Below are positions 15,615 to 16,932 of a stretch of DNA of 16,932 nucleotides, piece by piece. The notes under the pieces were generated by a model. That model was not told where the DNA came from and ran no database searches. It worked only from the letters and a program-made list of their open reading frames with translations. The position numbers were made by a program, and so were the translations under genes. The DNA comes from CAZBGL01 sp964491375 (GTDB lineage Bacteria > Desulfobacterota > Deferrisomatia > Deferrisomatales > Deferrisomataceae), in contig CAZBGL010000089.1 of NCBI GenBank assembly GCA_964491375.1, positions 1 through 16,932 on the forward strand. The letters run 5' to 3'. Numbering within the stretch: the stretch's first letter is position 1; each line of letters starts with the position of its first letter.

Positions 15615-16468
15615 GGCGCTTCCTCCCTTTCGTTCCGATAGCACAGAGCCCTGCCCCGCCGGACCGGGCGAAGCCCTGGGAACGGGGGGTGCAACGACTC
15701 CGTGCCCCCGAGGAAAAGGTATCCCCCCGGGACCAGGGCACGCACCAGACCGCTCAACAGCCGCCGCTTGGACTCCCGGTCGAAATAGATGCCCACGTTC
15801 CGGCAGAACACCACCTGGAACCCTCCGGGCGGGGGCGGGTCCGATACCAGGTTGGCCCGCTGGAACCGCACCCGTGCCCGCAGCTCGGACCGGACCCGGG
15901 CGCGCCCGCCGCCGACCGACTCAAAGTACCGCGCCATCCGTTCCGCGTCGAGCCCCCTCTGGAGCTCCCAGGGCTCGTAAACGCCCTCCCGGGCCCGAAC
16001 GAGGGCCGCGCGGCTGATGTCGGTGCCCACCACCTCCAGGTCGATCCGCCCGGACTCCACCGTGTCCCAGAGACACATGACGATGCTGTAGGGCTCCTGT
16101 CCCGTGCTGCACCCGGCGCTCCAGACCCGCAACCGGACCGGACCGGGCCGTCCCCGGCACACCTCCGGGGCGATGTGTTCCCTGAGCGCCTCGAACGGAA
16201 CCTCGTCCCGGAAGAACCGCGTCTCCGGTGTGACCACGGCCTGGATCAGGGCGTCCCGGACACTCGAAGGGCTCGCCGCCACCCGCTCCGGCAGTTCCTC
16301 CCAGCGGGAGCATCCCAGGTCCCGGAGCAGCTTGCCCAGGCGGCCCGCCACGAAGTACTCCTTGCCCTGTGCCAAGCGGATGCCGGTGTGCCGGTACACG
16401 AGTCCGGCCACGGCCTGGAAGGCCTCCGGCCCCAGGGGTGGCACGTCCGGGAACGGTTTCGCCTCCAT
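15611..16468 (-). CDS. CheR-type chemoreceptor glutamate methyltransferase
   Basis: CheR transfers methyl groups from SAM to glutamates of methyl-accepting chemotaxis proteins. The 285-residue product has the N-terminal helical domain (about 10-85) ending VVTPETRFFRDEVPFEAL (78-95), where many CheRs have TNxTxFFR. The catalytic domain follows with RVWSAGCSTGQEPYSI (114-129), GTDIS (148-152), VVFCRNVGIYFD (219-230) and GGYLFLGGTESL (248-259). Those motifs are canonical and the length is normal. ATG 16466-16468 is supported by AAGGAGG six bases upstream. No mcp, cheA, cheB or cheW is nearby, so this is an isolated cheR translationally coupled to a PilZ gene, and which receptors it serves is unknown. 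No convincing promoter was found in the 118-base divergent gap. Confidence 0.93.
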   Translation of the reverse strand: MEAKPFPDVPPLGPEAFQAVAGLVYRHTGIRLAQGKEYFVAGRLGKLLRDLGCSRWEELPERVAASPSSVRDALIQAVVTPETRFFRDEVPFEALREHIAPEVCRGRPGPVRLRVWSAGCSTGQEPYSIVMCLWDTVESGRIDLEVVGTDISRAALVRAREGVYEPWELQRGLDAERMARYFESVGGGRARVRSELRARVRFQRANLVSDPPPPGGFQVVFCRNVGIYFDRESKRRLLSGLVRALVPGGYLFLGGTESLHPPFPGLRPVRRGRALCYRNEREEAP

Positions 16469-16586
16469 GCGCGACCTCCTTCCCCCAGGATCGGCTCCGG
16501 GGCCGTGGAGCTTGACGTTTCCGGGCCTTGCTCCGGCAGCGCGTATTGGGCATGCTTTCCGGACCCCAAAGGGGAAGGAGGCGTAC

Positions 16587-16932
16587 GTGCGCGTGATCGT
16601 GGTGGGGGCCGGGGAAGTTGGCTTCCACACGGCCCAGCGGCTGGCCGCCGAAGGCCACGACGTGGTGGTGGTGGACACCCGGCGGGAGGCCCTGCGGGCG
16701 GTGGAGGAACGGCTGAACGTGCTCTCCCTGGAGGGCAACGGTGCCGAGGCCCGGGTCCTGGAGGAGGCCGACATCCGCTCGTGCGACCTGTTTATCGCGG
16801 TGACCGACGTGGACGAGGTGAACCTGGTCGCGTGTCTGCTGGCCCGCGAGTACGGGGTCCGGGTCAAGATCGCCCGGGTGCGATCCGTGGGCTATACCGG
16901 CCACGGCGCGGTGCTCAACGCCGAGAAACTGG
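16587..16932 (+). CDS. trkA: Trk potassium uptake regulator TrkA, N-terminal fragment
   Basis: Partial gene; the 3' end runs off the right edge after 115 codons. The product starts MRVIVVGAGEVGFHTAQRLA, a regulatory RCK/KTN Rossmann fold with GAGEVG (residues 7-12) binding NAD(H), followed by VVVVDTRREAL with the acidic D at the end of strand 2. EGNGAEARVLEEADI and LFIAVTDVDEVNLVACLLAREYG fit TrkA specifically. TrkA is the cytoplasmic peripheral subunit gating the TrkH/TrkG potassium channel. The GTG at 16587-16589 is chosen because GGAGG lies five bases upstream (16577-16581). It is divergent from cheR. trkH would be expected beyond the window, but this cannot be seen. Confidence 0.92.
   Translation, partial: MRVIVVGAGEVGFHTAQRLAAEGHDVVVVDTRREALRAVEERLNVLSLEGNGAEARVLEEADIRSCDLFIAVTDVDEVNLVACLLAREYGVRVKIARVRSVGYTGHGAVLNAEKL

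Noticed and set aside
13210..15741. Very long minus-strand open frame opposite serA
   Set aside because: serA has complete conserved catalytic motifs on the plus strand; the minus frame has no domain and overlaps pilZ and cheR out of frame.
16512..16549. TTGACG with a distant TATTGG, and a TTGGGCA...TTTCC sigma54-like string, considered as trkA promoters
   Set aside because: The sigma70 spacing is about 26 bases and the GG-to-GC distance is wrong for sigma54, so neither is supportable.

Overview
The window is chromosomal, very GC-rich housekeeping DNA. An HdrA-type redox protein, the gene order ffh-rpsP-rimM-trmD-(SPOUT methyltransferase)-rplS-rnhB-yraN, a LysM protein beside a YbgF-like lipoprotein, and a CheR/PilZ pair together suggest an anaerobic deltaproteobacterium (Desulfobacterota in the broad sense). 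The assignment rests on gene content and order only; no rRNA or full marker phylogeny is available here. I see no insertion sequence, prophage, CRISPR array, integrase or defence island.

Layout. The left edge holds the 5' end of an hdrA-like gene (minus strand). A non-coding stretch follows, then a tRNA-Leu(CAA) with a near-consensus promoter and a probable intrinsic terminator (plus strand). From about 860 to 10560 every gene is on the minus strand. Read in transcription order they are: cpoB/ybgF-like lipoprotein, LysM protein, a strong internal promoter, ffh, rpsP, rimM, trmD, SPOUT RNA methyltransferase, rplS, rnhB, yraN, gyrA and a DUF488 gene. This run links envelope maintenance, protein targeting, ribosome and tRNA maturation, RNase HII and DNA gyrase. 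Several junctions are 4-bp stop/start overlaps, which implies translational coupling.

At about 10.6 kb the direction flips. A TrmN6-like methyltransferase (plus) converges on an unrecognised 58-residue basic protein (minus). A 250-bp, locally AT-rich divergent region with promoters on both strands separates that gene from a plus-strand pair: an unrecognised seven-cysteine protein coupled to an RluA/RluD-type pseudouridine synthase. serA (phosphoglycerate dehydrogenase) follows and converges on pilZ; their two stop codons share one CTAG palindrome. pilZ is coupled to cheR (both minus). The window ends in the N-terminal NAD-binding domain of TrkA (plus).

No clearly new system is present. The points most worth a second look are: a probable CTG start for trmD; a Glu where E. 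coli TrmD has catalytic Asp169; the missing khpA gene; gyrA placed at the tail of the translation operon, with Ala at the quinolone-determining position; TPPY in place of NPPY in the TrmN6-like enzyme; and the coupled seven-cysteine protein/pseudouridine synthase pair facing a small basic protein.
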